DNA of 64,000 bases from Zonotrichia leucophrys gambelii (taxonomy: Eukaryota > Chordata > Aves > Passeriformes > Passerellidae). A program made the position numbers and the translations under genes. The notes under the pieces are model-generated. The model was not told where the DNA came from. It saw only the letters and a program-made list of their open reading frames with translations, and did not search any database. The stretch lies in assembly GCF_028769735.1 (NCBI RefSeq), contig NW_026992307.1:94661-158660 (forward strand). The letters are read 5' to 3'. The stretch's first letter is position 1; the number at the start of each line of letters is the position of its first letter. Below, in pieces: positions 1-11,326 of this stretch.

Positions 1-88
1 TTTTCCTTTTACCAAACCGAGACAGAGATAACTTAAGAGTACTGGTTTATGATCCATTAAAAAGAAATAAAAGTAATATAGAAATAAT
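1..88 (+). pseudogene. env: env fragment of a gamma-like ERV, cut by window edge
   Basis: The first bases align by eye with the env surface-unit segment of G2 near 20110-20190 (shared path: a phenylalanine/proline stretch, then 'GLxxxxLKRNK'-like codons) and with G3 near 40040. It already carries stops. Only about 85 bp are visible, so it is a scrap whose left part lies outside the window. The join to the LTR that follows is abrupt. Confidence 0.45.
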
Positions 89-447
89 TGGAGAATATCA
101 GAAGTGAGGTAATGACAAATCAGCCTCGTGCTTGTCTACAAAATGGATGCTCTTTCTTTTATACCCTTAGCCCCTCCCAAAGTTTTGTCAGTCAACTCCT
201 CCTCTGCTGTCCATTGGTGGAGATTACCTTCTTATATCTTGATTCAAGGTCAGGTGTTGTTTCAGTGCACCTCTTGGTAAGAAGCTGGCCCTCTCCAGAT
301 GCCCTGACTACTGAGGCTATTACAGTGGGGAGGGGAAAGAGGACTATGGGAGGACATATTACAATAACATTACTATAAATTTTAACATCCACATAATATC
401 TATCTCTTAATTGTGAGAGGCAACTATTACATTACTCATTTATAACA
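89..447 (-). repeat. LTR family V, minus orientation (left LTR of remnant G0)
   Basis: This segment aligns with 22395-22840: both share the block around 'AAATGGATGC', then CCCCTCC, 'GTCAGTCAACTC', 'TTGGTGGAGA' and the end block 'ATCTCTTAATTG'. The right end at 447 reads ...TATAACA, which in minus orientation is a TG start, and a purine tract lies directly outside it. The left boundary is approximate. It is the 3' LTR of a minus-strand element whose interior lies to the right. Confidence 0.6.
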
Positions 448-470
448 AGCCCCCCTTTTCCTTTTCTCTA
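448..470 (-). other. Polypurine tract of G0
   Basis: On the minus strand this is a run of A and G ending in GGGGGGCT directly before the TGTTATAA start of the LTR. This is the expected place for the plus-strand primer of a retrovirus. No function is expected now. Confidence 0.5.
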
Positions 471-1135
471 AGTTATTTGGCTCGAGCAATTAACTCTCAT
501 TTTTGATTCTGATAATCTGCCTTTACTTCTCAAAAAAGGAAATAAAATAAAAAATAATTTTCATTAGCATCTGTTGGTGTGGGCGAGGACAGTGGGAACA
601 GGAAAAAACCTTAGGTTTTCTTTAGACACCGTTATTTGGAATGGACAAAATGGGATCATAGAGCTCCAGTATGGCCTTTTTACTCTCATCTACTGTGTCT
701 ATGGGGTTGCTACTCATAGCAGGTGTATTTTAGTGGTGAGTACAGAGACCAACTCAGTCTTGCCCTTTAGTGTCTGTTGTATTAGGAGACAACTGAGGAA
801 TGATAGTGGTCCAGTATGGCTTTCTTGTTCCCACTTTACCATGCCTATGGGATTGCTTGCCCGCAGCAGGGCTATAATCTTCTCCGTGGCAAACACAGGG
901 GCCAACCCAGTCTTGCCCTCTATTTCTTGTTTTACTTTACTTATTGGTTCTTAAGGAAATTGCCCCAATACCTCTTCCGGTTCCCTGTGTACTTCCCCTC
1001 AACAGATGCTTGTAATTTCCATATATTAAAACAGGACAATTGAATCAATAAATGATACAGTTCAAATTCCCCACCCAAAGTGTTAGTTAAAACAATCTTC
1101 AAGCTGGCTGGTGGAAGCTCGACTTTACTTTTCAC
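471..1135 (-). pseudogene. Degenerate ERV interior with a local tandem duplication
   Basis: This lies between the integrase end and the 3' LTR of G0. I do not recognise env in it. Two consecutive segments, about 666-795 and 808-940, are diverged copies of each other: both begin 'TCCAGTATGGC', both contain 'CTCATAGCAGG' or 'CCGCAGCAGGG', and both end near 'CAGTCTTGCCC'. On the minus strand both can be read as related peptides (KGKTELVSV and EGKTGLAPV). Stops are frequent. Confidence 0.35.
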
Positions 1136-1320
1136 ATGTCTTTGGGTTTCTTTGGCTATCTCTCACTCGGTCTGGATGTTACAGTCTATTCTTTGGGTTC
1201 CTTCATTGGGCCTTTAATTTGGTTGACATGAGTCTACTCTTGCTCTGCGGTTCGTACAGTCGATTCAGTGGTTAGTTGTTCCTGAGAGGGATTTCTCTAC
1301 TGAGGGATTAAACTGAAGAT
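1130..1320 (-). pseudogene. pol: Integrase C-terminal remnant of G0
   Basis: Minus-strand translation gives a segment with 'IKGPMKEPKE' followed by a short spacer and 'LTNTLGG'. The same order is seen at the end of the G2 integrase (IKGPVKEPEEW ... LKRTLGG near 17795-17880). This identifies the C-terminal SH3-like domain and tail of a gammaretrovirus-like integrase. It has stops and no core domain, so it is a remnant. Confidence 0.55.
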
Positions 1321-1648
1321 AATGTCCGTAACACTGCTTCATATGTTTTCTTGAGTCTTAAAGTAGTTACTTACTACTGTTGACACAAGGGAACTGCATG
1401 GTTTAGGAACCATTGCAATTATAGAGAGGTTTAGCACTTGGTCTAGCACCCTGTTTTGACAATAGTAGTTTTTAGGGAACGTGGGCTAGAACAGCAGTGG
1501 GTCACAGTGACTGAGATATTCCTGTTTATAGAGATTTAATGGAAACTTAAACACTATTAAATCTTATGGAAATCACTGTATACAGCTTTACATAAACTTT
1601 TGGCAAACTTATACGTAGAGGCAAATTCTTCTCCTTACAAGAACAGGG

Positions 1649-2321
1649 TGTACACAGAGAGCTAGAGCTATGTCCCTGGGCATGCCCAGGGATATGCGCA
1701 GAGCTAGTGCACATACACACAGGTACCTGCTCCCTTGCACACAGTTCTTGTATACTACGGTATTTGCTAGCTGTGGAATCCTCTGAATCCTTCCCCCTCA
1801 GGGAAATCCCCAGGGCATTGCCTTGGAAAAACATACCATAGAGTTTTCCCCACCTAGGGGGACAGAAAAGACTTCCCCATGGAGTCTTGCACAACACCAT
1901 GAACCACTCCAGTTCCTTTCCCCATATGTCCCAAATTCTTGTTGTTTCTCCTTTCCCTGTTTCCTCATTGGTTGGGGTATCCATGGTGGCTGGCCCCGTC
2001 TTCCCTGTAGGCCAATGGCCTTTGCCCTGCCCTTTGTACCACCCCCATGCCCTCCCATATTTAACCTTGAGCAGACCACATGGTCTTGTCTTTTGTCCCT
2101 GTTTTCCCTTTGGCATGGTGGATGCAATAAACCTTTGCTGGAACAGAACCATACAAAAGGCCCTTCTGCCTCTCTTCGCTGAGCTAGCCATGGTGAGTCT
2201 GGTGTGTGGCTTTTCCACAGGAGATGCTTATTGGTGAACAGATATAGGGTAGCAGTGACCACCAGCTAAACCTGTGCTGCTACAGCTGGCAGTATACACT
2301 TGTGTACACCCAACCTGCTAC
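1649..2321 (+). repeat. LTR-like segment
   Basis: The segment has promoter-like spacing: GGCCAATGG near 2010, a TATTTAA box near 2058, an AATAAA signal near 2127, then a possible U5 ending CTGCTACA. It begins TGTACAC. No TSD or second copy was found in the window, so the ends are guesses. Bases 1321-1648 before it show nothing I recognise. Confidence 0.35.
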
Positions 2322-2720
2322 ACTACCACATGTGTTACAAAGACACTTATTAAAGTACAATCTTTACTAATGCATACATGCCTACAAGCACAAGATTTGT
2401 TTGCACGTAGAACTTGAACATGCCAATGTGTGCAGTGCCTCATACAGAGCTTCGTTCACACTTGTAGAACCTGTGCACACTCACAAGCACAGAGCTGTGC
2501 ACAGGTTCACTCACTTGAGAGTGTGTAATTTAACACATGCAAACAGCAGTGCACATATCACATGTACACGTCAGTACATCTATGTGAATAGTGCTGTGTA
2601 CACTAACACACTTGTACACTGTGCAAAGCAGGACATGTACATTCACATTTGGGCACACTAGAAAACACATGTGCACACAGAGCTGTACACACTGGCACAC
2701 ACGTGTACAGCACTCTGTCA
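2290..2720. repeat. Low-complexity TGTGCACA-rich tract
   Basis: This is a dense alternation of purine and pyrimidine with TGTACAC, GTGCACAC and ACACATG words repeated at irregular spacing. It reads open on both strands for that reason only. It looks like a decayed CA/TG microsatellite or minisatellite. Confidence 0.6.
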
Positions 2721-3894
2721 TAGCTCTCCTGGCTCTGATGCCCCTGTGGGTTTCTCTTCATGGGATCATGACACAGTGGGGATGGGAACAGGAGAGGGGA
2801 GTATGGGTGAGACATTGGGGTACAGTTTAAAGAGCACCCTCTGTGCCTTTGAGGTGGGAACAGACAGGCTTGTCTTAAAGGAAAAGTCAAAGAGAGACTA
2901 TGCTGGATTTTTGCTTTTTGCTTCTCACTCTATAAGGGAAAAACTGAGCACTTTTTGCTGTCTTGTTTTCCTCAGGAGTCTGACAAGTACAAAGGAGAGG
3001 ATTAGAAGGACGTATTGAGGATGACTGCTAGTGCATAGCACACATGATGTTTCTTACCTCTTACATTATCATGGGATGTTGGGGTAGGAACTAACTTATC
3101 CCACTGCCTTGGAAGCTTGTGTTTTGTGAAGGGGTACTTTTTACTTTTTAACTGAGGAGGGGTACTTGTGGTTTTTATTACTTTGAAGGGTAGCTCACAG
3201 TCTTCTGGGGATATGCTAAGGAAAGTTTTAGGCCTCTCTGCAGTGGTGACAGTGACTTTGAGATAAAGCTTTTATTAAGATATCATCTTGGACTGAAAGA
3301 GGGAAAGGTATCTCTGTCATGCATGGAAAAATATCTAAGTTTTTGACACTTCATCTCTTCTCTTAACATGAAAGAAAAGTAGCACTTTGCCAGTGTTAAA
3401 GTTGAGTGGAGGCAGCTCAAGACTTTTAGCTAAAGGAGTTCAAAGCATGACAAATGTGTTCTAACAGGACTCTACTTACAGGAAACAGAACAATATAACA
3501 TGTTGGGTAAATATAACCCTCTCTACTTCTAGCACAGATGGTTTTCAAGGATGAAAATGCAAGGACTACTTTTATTACAGGTACACGGCTTTGCTGAAGG
3601 CCATTCTTGCTTTTCTTAACACTCAGTAATGTTGCAGGGAAGCAGGAAAAGCTTGAAAGAACGAAAAGAACACAACAGATGAGTTGAGTGATGAAGAAGG
3701 CATCTAATTACAGGGCAGAGGGGGCTTCAAACTGTAAAACAGTCTGCCAGGAGCTAGCTACCCCTTTACTCTAAAAAAACAGAGGAAGTTATAAACAAAG
3801 GGAAAATGTTACTGCATTAGGACTGCAATGTGCAGTGAGACACAAACTCGGAAAGTCTCTCATTTCTTTCCCTTCTTTCTTGAGCATCTCTGCT
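2721..3894. other. No recognisable feature
   Basis: I see no coding motif, LTR end or strong repeat here. The sequence is moderately AT-rich. It may be host intergenic DNA or very old repeat. Confidence 0.4.
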
Positions 3895-5900
3895 AGAAGG
3901 AGGAGGCACACCTTCATGCTGATAATATACCTAATATTAATAAAACTACAATGGGATGACACAACTTATTAAAAATCTCATTTGCAATTGGTGACTACTT
4001 AAAGATCACATCCTCCCAGTGACGATCTGCATTTTGTTTCATTCTTTGTAGAATTTTGGTTATTTCTTTTGTATCATGTTGGATGCTAATTAGGGGTTTT
4101 TTTTCACTTTCTTGAATTTTCTTTAAGATCTCTAGTAGGTCTTGATGTTTAATTAGTTGTTCTATCAATGTGAGGTTCATTCCAATAGGAGTAGGTGATA
4201 GTCTGTGATACATTGTGTATTTCGTTTTAATTAACTGGTGGGATGTCACTGGGGCTAAGTTTGAAAAATTACACTTGATAATCTTAACAAAATTACAAAT
4301 ACAAAAATTAGAATGATTTCTACTAAACAAAATAACATCGTTGTTATCAATTTTTACAGCAGTATAAGCAGTTCTTAAGCATATACTTTTACTAGTATAT
4401 ACAAGCACAGTTTTCTGATCAGTGACTGGATGAATTTCAAAGGGGCAAATACTCTGTTCAGTGTTTAGACACACATCTTGAGCATTAATAGTATTGCTTT
4501 TACAAATGAATTTTAGTTTTTCTCCAGTAATACAGGATTTGAAGTTTACTGATTGCTACTTTTCATTCACCTTTTGTGCTCACACTTTATGTTCTGAAGG
4601 GTACAGCACTGTTTTTTTATGATTTAATTTTAGTGCAATGATGGGATGGATAGCGTAAATAGTGGCATTACATATGGTAAGCACAAAGGCAGTGGCCACA
4701 TTAGAAGCAGGATCATAGGTGAAATTTACAATAGTCTACTAGGATTGAAACTTCTTTTCAAAATTATTGCATTATCTCAAATAAATTTTTGAATTTTAGC
4801 TGGAATATTATTTTTACTCCCTTCCTGTGTGATTAAAGCTGCTGTTGCTTGCATCCATAACTGTGCTTGTATACAACTGAAAGCTAAAGACATGTAATCT
4901 TGATTTGTATTAAGCGTTTCTACCATTAGCTTGTGGTCTTGGTCTCCATTTTTTTCCTACTTTGGCACTACTTTTGAAAACCACTACTGGCTAGTTCTTA
5001 ATGTTAATAGAGATGACTGTAAAGGCTGCTTCAATTTTGTTAGGCCACCGGCTGTAGTGGCCAGCTTATTCATCAGTATTTCTGAATTAATTCTATTTAA
5101 AACTCCCAATCTTGCTTTTAATATCTCAGATTTTTTTCTTATTCTGCTCTTGAGGTATACTTGTCTTTGTAACTACTTTGTCTAGCTTTCAAAGGATGCT
5201 CTTAGGAAAGAGGAGCAGGCTGGTTGGATTTTTGAGATGTTAATTTGCATTAGCAATTCAACACGTTTGACAGACCATTCTGGATTGAACAACAGTTGTT
5301 CACTCACATTCTTAATTATGTATGGGCCTATTTTATATACTTCAGGTTCAAGTTTGTGTTGGGTTTGAACTGCTTGAGCACTGGTGTGAGTTGTATAAGG
5401 TTCTGCTGTTGTAAAAAGTGAGGTGTCTATTTTAAATTTAAATGTGAGCTTGATAGTATCACGAGCCTCTAGGTAAGCCACTTCTACAGGCTGTACTAAG
5501 GTAAAATTACGCTAACAGTCTGATTTGCTTGGGCTATCACAAACTTTCTGGTGTTTGCATACAGGAGAGGATGAGACACTAATTGCATTTGGTCTTTCAT
5601 GAGCTGTTTCATTGACCACTTGGCACTTTACCTTGATTTCTTCTCTTCTGATCCTTTGAAGTGTCTACAGTTCCTGTTCTTGCTACTCCTGCTCTTCATA
5701 TACTTGATTCCTGTGGATTACTACAGTGGATAGGCTTAAATCTTTTATTTCAGAAAGTTTTCTCATGGATCCAGTATACTGATTAAAAGCTTGTGACTAA
5801 GGCCATTCAGCATTGCTTTGAACAGAGGTACTCTCTAATTTTAAGATTTCAGTTATAATTATATACAAAACAATTTTGTAAATGAAATTACAAACTACCC
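3895..5900 (-). pseudogene. env: env of G1 (gamma-like provirus; Env type shared with H1)
   Basis: The frame at 3995-4474 and its flanks align with H1 env at 55878-57762 through 'NHSNFC.CNF', 'PT.IGM', 'HQDL..IL.KI' and, after a break near 3995, the hydrophobic anchor 'CHPIVVLLIL' (about 3900-3965). The frame at 5182-5481 matches the H1 surface unit through 'YKIGPYIIKN'. The region between is broken by stops and frameshifts. Env would bind the receptor and fuse membranes; this type has an N-terminal signal, a long helical ectodomain and one anchor, but no CX6CC or CX7CC motif that I can see. No intact reading frame remains. It lies directly downstream of integrase, as expected for a provirus. 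Confidence 0.75.
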
Positions 5901-5929
5901 CTGTCTGCAATATACTTATTTTGCTTGAG

Positions 5930-7012
5930 TAAATTTTAGTTTTAGTTTATTGTCTCTTGGTGTTACTCTTTAAGGGGCTTCCGGGGCCTTCTTTACTCGA
6001 GAGTGGTGGTTTCAGACATTCTGCTCCTTGATCTTGATTGCGGTGAAGGTGGTGAGAAGCACTTGGAATGGTTTCTCCCACTGTGGTTATAATTTTTTTT
6101 CTGTAAGAGACTTAATATATACATAATCTCCCGGCTGTATGTTATGTACTGGTCCATCTAGCTCCCTGGTCTGAGTTCCAGCCACGTGTTTCTCAATTTC
6201 TCTGTTTGCTTAAAGCTACCATGTAGGTGGCCAATGTTACCTTCTCAATGTGGGTGGACATTATCTTTTGTATTCCATATGGCCTCCAATAAGCATTTTA
6301 AAAGGACTCAGCTTTTCTTTAGCTAGAGGTTTAGTTTGAATTTGCAACAGTGCCAGTGGAACAGCTTGGGGCCAGGGTAGATTAACTTCCTGCCTTAGCT
6401 TTACAATTTGCTGCTTAATCAAATGATTTATTTTCTCCTCTTGGCTGCCTGATTGGGGGCGGTATGTAGTGTGAAATTCTCAATCTATGCTCAGGTGGCT
6501 ACTAATCTGTTGCACAATTTTGGAAATGAAACGTGATCCTCTATCTGAGGATATTGTGGCTGGAACTCGGCAGCATGGTATTATTTTTATGTAATAATAC
6601 CCTGGTTACGTCTTGAGCCTTGACAGTTCTGGTGGGGAATGCTTCTGGCCACCTTGAAAATGTATCTGTCAGTACTAATAAGTACTGATACCTCCCTTTC
6701 CTTGGGAGTTTTGAAAAGTCAATTTGCCACTGCTGTCCAGGCCCATGGCCCCTCCCAGTCTGACTGAGTTTTGGCCTGGGGATATTTTTGGGGTTAGTCT
6801 GCAGGCAAAGATCACACTGTCAGGTCACTTGAGTAACAGTGGCATATAAATTCTTGGCAATGGTTCTTTCAATCCAGTAGGTGTTTAGGGTATCTATTCT
6901 CTAGTGTGCTTTCTGGTGTTCTTTTCTTACTAGTGACTACAACAAATGGGAAGTGATTACCAGCTTTCTTTCAATAGTAGCCTGCCCTTTTTGGTTATAT
7001 GTCTCTTTTTTT
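5930..7012 (-). pseudogene. pol: Integrase of G1
   Basis: Minus-strand translation gives the integrase order: a core start near 6710 (WQIDFSKLP type), 'VLTDTFSRWPEAFPT' near 6650, a damaged second catalytic-Asp region near 6540, a 'YRPQS' block near 6460, and 'PLALLQI' plus the C-terminal 'PLWEKPFQVLL' near 6070. Stops and small frameshifts are scattered through it, and no single long frame survives. The family joins viral DNA ends into the host chromosome. It sits between the RNase H and env of the same element. Confidence 0.7.
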
Positions 7013-7016
7013 ATTT

Positions 7017-7478
7017 TTAATTAGATTTTTTATCTTTCTTATTATATTCTGGCTTACCTTCAAGGGAAATTTGTCCATCTGGAATTAGGGCTCTTTTAAT
7101 AGTTACTTTACTTTTCACTGCTTCTTTTGCCTCTCTACCTGCCAGCTCATTTCTTTCTTCTAATTCTGAGCTCATTCTTTGGTGTGCTTTAATATGCATA
7201 ATTGTTACCTTTTCAGGCATCTTAACTGCTTCCAGCAGCTGGATTATCTCTTGTGCATGTTTGATGTTTTTTTCTTGTGAGGTCAGTAGTCCCCTCTCTC
7301 TCCAGATGGCTCTATGTGCATGCACGAGTCCGAATGCATATCTTGAGTCTGTATAGATGTTTATTCTTTTTCCTTTTGCTATTTCTATGGTACGGGTTAG
7401 TGTAATTATCTCGGTCTTCTGCACAGAGATGCTTATTGGTAAAGGTCTAGATTCTATTACTTCTCTGCAGGAAGTCAC
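7017..7478 (-). pseudogene. pol: RNase H domain of G1
   Basis: This is the C-terminal half of a gammaretroviral RNase H: 'EIITLTRTIEIAKG', the catalytic 'YTDSRYAFGLVHAHRAIW', and 'VTIMHIKAHQR' with the terminal His/Asp region. It is open for about 150 codons, then ends before the zinc-binding domain of integrase. The upstream half and RT are absent because the provirus is cut at about 7490 by an LTR-like segment. RNase H would remove RNA from RNA/DNA hybrids during reverse transcription. Confidence 0.8.
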
Positions 7479-7492
7479 TGTGTACTCAGCAT

Positions 7493-7971
7493 GTCGCTTT
7501 CACCACTGTGAACCAAGGCAAAGTAATAGGAAGCGATCACTTGTTGGAGTTCCAAGGAAGTTTATTTCCCCAGGGGAATCAGGGACAAGTGACAGTAATG
7601 GGGGCCAACAGAACTGCTTTTAAAGAAGGGAGGGAATAAGGGGAGGACACAACTTTTCACCAATAGGAAGGCATTAGGGCAGGGGTGCAGGGTAAAAGCT
7701 ATCCAGTAGAAGCCAACAAGGGGAAGGAGCAAACCTTACAATCTAATCTTGCTTCGAGGAAGGGATGAAGGACAGGGAACACTCCAGAACAAAAGGCTGT
7801 GCTATCTTTGACAGACAAGGGTAATACAAGGGAACAAGGGAGATACAAGGAGACTGACAGGGGGATTGACATACACTTGGCAGGAAAATCTTGGGGTAAA
7901 CAGCTCACGACTGAACCATCAGGGAAGCCAAACGGAGTACATGGAATGAACCATTACAAACTTATAACAAG
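7493..7971 (-). repeat. LTR-like segment joining G1 to the next element
   Basis: The segment begins TGTCGCTTT and ends TTATAACA, and a reversed AATAAA (TTTATTT) lies near its left end, which suggests a minus-oriented LTR. No second copy and no TSD are seen, so the ends are tentative. It interrupts the RNase H frame of G1 exactly. Confidence 0.4.
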
Positions 7972-8074
7972 GAATATTTAAAACCCATTACAAAAGACAA
8001 AAGAACAAACTGTAAAATAACAGAGTACCACACTTTACTAGAATATATATATTTTTTTTTTTAAATATATATAG
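7972..8074. repeat. AT-rich spacer with poly-T and TATA tract
   Basis: About 100 bp between G1 and L1 with TATATATA, a run of T and its near-inverse AAATATATATA. It could form a small hairpin. No gene is seen. Confidence 0.5.
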
Positions 8075-8480
8075 AACAAGACAGAAAACAACAACAGAGG
8101 CTTGGCCATTCCTCTTGTTCAGCAATGTCCAGGGCCAACTGGATGGTTTTGAGTTCAGCAAGTTGGCTCAATCCACCTTCTCCTTCATAACTTCTGCAAC
8201 TTGTCACATGGGGCTCCATATGGCTGCTTCCATTTTCGGTTCATCCCTACAGTGCAACAGGAACTGTCAATAAAAATAGTGTATTGTGTTTCTTCTTTTG
8301 GCAGTTGGTTGTACAGTGGAGCTTCCTCAGCACAGGTCACCTGTTTCTGCTTCTCTTCATCTGTCAGACCAAAGTTCTCACCTTTAGCCTAATTTGTAAT
8401 TATCTCCAAGATCCCAGGGTGATTCATGTTTCCAATACAGGCTGTGGCAGGACATGTTACCACCATCAACCACTCCCCCC
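8075..8480 (-). pseudogene. pol: ERV-L type pol: RNase H region of L1
   Basis: Minus-strand translation gives 'CAEEAPLYNQLPKEE', then 'YTIFIDSSC' (the TDGSC active-site segment with the Gly lost), a frameshift, and 'GLSQLAELKTIQLALDIAE', which is the second RNase H motif of class III (ERV-L) elements. The order and wording match ERV-L pol and not the gamma-like elements nearby. It is separated from the upstream pol part at 10009 by inserted LTRs. The remaining RNase H and the integrase are missing to the left. Confidence 0.75.
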
Positions 8481-8961
8481 CCACCCCTTCCCCAATAGTT
8501 AGTGCATAAAGAGATAACCCAGGCTGAAAGGCCTCACAAGGGGTCATCTCTGGCACCAAAAGAGCTCAGGCCTCAGCTAAGAATCAACATCTCAGTCTGG
8601 AGAGCAAATGTGTGAAGAAATAAAAGAAATATTCTTCACTGAGAGACTGTTTTACAAACAATAAAAGCACAAACAATTATCACAGAGGCAGAAGTCTTCT
8701 ACACACACATACCCTGCAAGTGTGGGAGACCTCTCCCAGAGTTTGGATGCAGATTCCATGGTTACTTCCCTAAGAATTGAGGGAAAGCATCTTGATGTGC
8801 GCCCCACCAACAACTGGATGGTAATATACAGTGAATTTTGTTATATAGTTTCTTCGCTAAGTGTGACATTAATAGGTGCTTTTAAATTTGTGCTATATAT
8901 ACCTACTAGTAGTTTCTTTTTTATCTTTATTCCTGTGTAGTATTAGTTTAAGTCTTATGTC
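8481..8961. other. Unassigned spacer inside L1
   Basis: No reading frame with family motifs and no clear LTR ends. It includes a C-rich patch near 8475-8500. It is probably inserted repeat DNA, since L1 pol resumes on both sides of the 8481-10008 block. Confidence 0.4.
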
Positions 8962-9330
8962 TGTTAGTGTGGGAAAGACATTTCTGTGCTGTTCTTGTGA
9001 GCTAGCAAAGGCTTCCTGAAGATAAGGAAAGCCTCATATCTCTCTCAAGGAATTTACCAAGACTATCACCATGACAACGTGAAGAAAGAGAGAGAAACGA
9101 GTGTAAGCAAAAATATCTGGGCTTTGGTTGGCTTACACAGTGGCGTGGCTCCTTTCACCTATTGAAGGTTTTGTTTCTTCTTTATGACCAATGGGCAGTG
9201 TATGTGTTCATTAAGTAAATGTAAACATCTTGTAAAACTATAAAAGCAACATGTTGCTTCAATAAATAACTCTAAAGAGCCTTCTGAGTGAGTCCTGGTG
9301 CTTTGCGCCGTGTGGGGCTCAATAGCAACA
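8962..9330 (+). repeat. Solo LTR-like element
   Basis: Begins TGTTAGTGTGGG and ends CAATAGCAACA. It has a TATA box (CTATAAAAGC near 9240), an AATAAA signal near 9265 and a short G/T-rich U5. No TSD could be read. It is part of the block inserted in L1 pol. Confidence 0.6.
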
Positions 9331-9349
9331 TGTTAGTTTTATGTCTATT

Positions 9350-9771
9350 TGTGGCATTCACATTTTCTGGAAAAATCCCTTTGCCCAGGATTTTTCTCCT
9401 GGGAAGGTGAGAAGCCTCAGAGAAAAAGGAAAACAATAATTATCTGATTTGCTTCTCCTGTGTTTTGCTCCTTTGGAATGTGTTTGGAGATTGTTTACCA
9501 ACAGGTGGTTGTTTCATTGGTTTTCTGTGAATTGTTTTGACTCAATGGCCAATCAGGGTCAAGATGTGTTGAGACTCTGGAGAGAGAGTCACAAGTTTTC
9601 ATTATTATCTTTTTAACCTTCTGTAAGTATCCTTTCTGTATTCTTTAGTATAGTATAGTTTAGTATAGCATTCTTTAATATAGTATCATAAAATAATAAA
9701 TTAGCCTTCTGAGAACATGGAGTCAGATTCATCATTCCTTCCTCCATCTGGGGGCAACTCAAATACAATAT
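9350..9771 (+). repeat. LTR related to the P1 LTRs
   Basis: Begins TGTGGCATTCAC. Its 3' part (TTTAGTATAGTAT ... AAAATAATAAATTAGCCTTCTGAGAACATG) has the same order of blocks as the P1 LTR at 28741-29102 (AGCCTTCTGAGAAC, TTTTAGTATAG, AAAATAATAAATC). It contains a CCAATCA box near 9550. The right end is uncertain and no TSD was seen. Confidence 0.6.
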
Positions 9772-10008
9772 TAAGTAAATAATTCATTCTATAATAGACC
9801 AAATCAGCCTTTATTAAAGAACTTGTGAATGAGTGAGTTTTGGGGTGCTGGCCTCCTCAATAAAGCTACTGCCTGATGCCAGAGGCCTGGGCAAAAGGCA
9901 GGGACTTATTCAAACCCCCACATCCATTCGTAACACAGACACGCTATGTAATCTGGGCAATCCACTCACTCTATGTAGCATTGGTGGCGTGGGGGGACAG
10001 AGGGAAAC
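9772..10008 (-). repeat. Unassigned repeat, LTR-like
   Basis: Contains a reversed poly-A signal (CCTTTATTAAAG near 9810) and ends exactly where the L1 pol frame resumes. It is likely to be the end of an insertion. No ends could be set from TSDs. Confidence 0.35.
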
Positions 10009-10205
10009 TATCCTTTGAACATCCATCCCAGCACCAGTAGTTGGGGTGCCAGGAGTTGTGCCTCTGTGCCAATCACCTCTGAGGCAGCTTGGACTCCTTC
10101 ATAGGCTGCCAAGATTTCCTTCTCTGTTGGGATGTATTTGGTTTCAGACCCTCTGTAACTTTGACTACAAAATCCTAGTGGCTGACCTCGACTCTCACCA
10201 GGCAC
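10009..10205 (-). pseudogene. pol: ERV-L type pol: connection segment of L1
   Basis: The minus frame reads 'VPGESRGQPLGF', 'SYRGSETKYIPTEKEILAAYEGV' (quoted in two pieces) and 'LLVLGWMFKG', a hallmark stretch between RT and RNase H in ERV-L elements. It is open here but cut on both sides by insertions. Its upstream continuation is at 10758, across the solo LTR. Confidence 0.8.
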
Positions 10206-10757
10206 TAAATGAGCTTTGCTTGGTCTTATCTTATGCAAGCTGTTACAGCTCTAGAGCTCAGTCCTCAAGGGGACTGGGTGCTAGAAGCTAGCTCGCTCTC
10301 AGACCAAGGCCGCGGGTTAGCCTCTAGCAAGCAGGGAGATATTCAGCTCTTAGTGATTAGGCAGCTCTTGTGATTTCAGCTTTGTTTGCTAGGTAGCTTT
10401 TCTCTTGGCTTAAGGCTCTAGCAGACGGTAGAGAGAGGAGAAGCAGAAGACGCTGGCTGTTCTACGAGTATGGTTTTATTGTAGGGGTCCGTGAAGGGTC
10501 TCAGCTCTTCTTCTTCCGAGTTAGTAGGGGTACAGTATGCTACTTTTATACTCTTGGCCTGGATCTAATCCTGATTAATGGCAAAGGTGTTAGAGTGACC
10601 ATAAGTGACTAATGGTAGGGTTTAACACAATATTGCCTTACATGGCTATAGGGATAAGGTACAAGGCGGATGTCCCTGGAGACAGGAAACTTCTTTGCTG
10701 CTGTGTCAGCATTCTATTCTCCAAGGGGCCCTGGCTAAACCTGAGGGGTTTACTACA
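10206..10757 (-). mobile_element. Solo LTR of the K1 (betaretrovirus-like) family, TSD AGGCAC
   Basis: The 552-bp segment is flanked by the 6-bp direct repeat AGGCAC (10200-10205 and 10758-10763). It aligns along its length with the K1 LTRs at 45757-47637 (outside the insertion there) and 63830-64000. In minus orientation it begins TGTAG and ends CATTTA, so its ends are TG...TA. The reading frame of L1 pol resumes at the same codon on either side, which confirms a simple insertion followed by LTR-LTR recombination. Confidence 0.9.
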
Positions 10758-10763
10758 AGGCAC

Positions 10764-11326
10764 CTTCTGCCAAAGGCTCCAGGAAGGACCATTGCTCCCA
10801 GCTGCAGAGTAAAGCACGTTCTTCACCTCTGGTCCTGTCCTGACTGGGCCAAGGACTACTGCATGAGCAATCTCCTGCTTGATCTGGGTAAAAGCTTGTT
10901 GCTGTTCATCATCCCAGTGGAAATCATTCTTCTTGCAGGTTACCAGGTAAAGAGGGCTCACAATCTGACTGTATTCAGGAATGTGCATCCTCCAAAAATG
11001 TACGGCGCCTAGGAAAGCTTGCGTTTCCTTCTTGCTGGTCAGTGGAGACATAGCTGTGATCTTATTGATGACCTTAGTGGGTATCTGATGACATCCATCT
11101 TGCCACTTCACTCCCAGGAACTAGATCTCTCAGGCAGGTCCCTTGACCTTACTCTTTTTGATGGCAAGGCTGGCTTCCAGGAGAATCTGGACAATTTTTC
11201 CTCCTTTCTCAAATACTTCTGCTGCCATGTTTCTCCACACAATGATGTCACTGATGTACTGCAAATGCTCGGGACCTTCACCCTTTTCCAGTACAGTCTG
11301 CATCAGTCCATGGTAAATGGTGGGGC
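10764..11326 (-). pseudogene. pol: ERV-L type pol: RT thumb and connection of L1
   Basis: Minus translation shows 'ETQAFLGAVHFWRMHIPEYS', 'KKNDFHWDDEQQQAF' and 'WSLWQKVP', typical of class III RT after the palm. Upstream near 11240-11263 the catalytic box reads YISD where YIDD is expected, so the first catalytic aspartate is replaced by serine. At least one frameshift separates this from the 'QYISD' block. The enzyme would copy viral RNA into DNA; this copy cannot. Confidence 0.8.

Noticed and set aside
1547..2218. 223-codon minus-strand frame
   Set aside because: It is antisense to an LTR-like promoter and poly-A layout and shows no family motif.
2401..2890. Overlapping Cys/His/Val-rich frames on both strands
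   Set aside because: They come from the alternating TG/CA tract and would arise from any such repeat.
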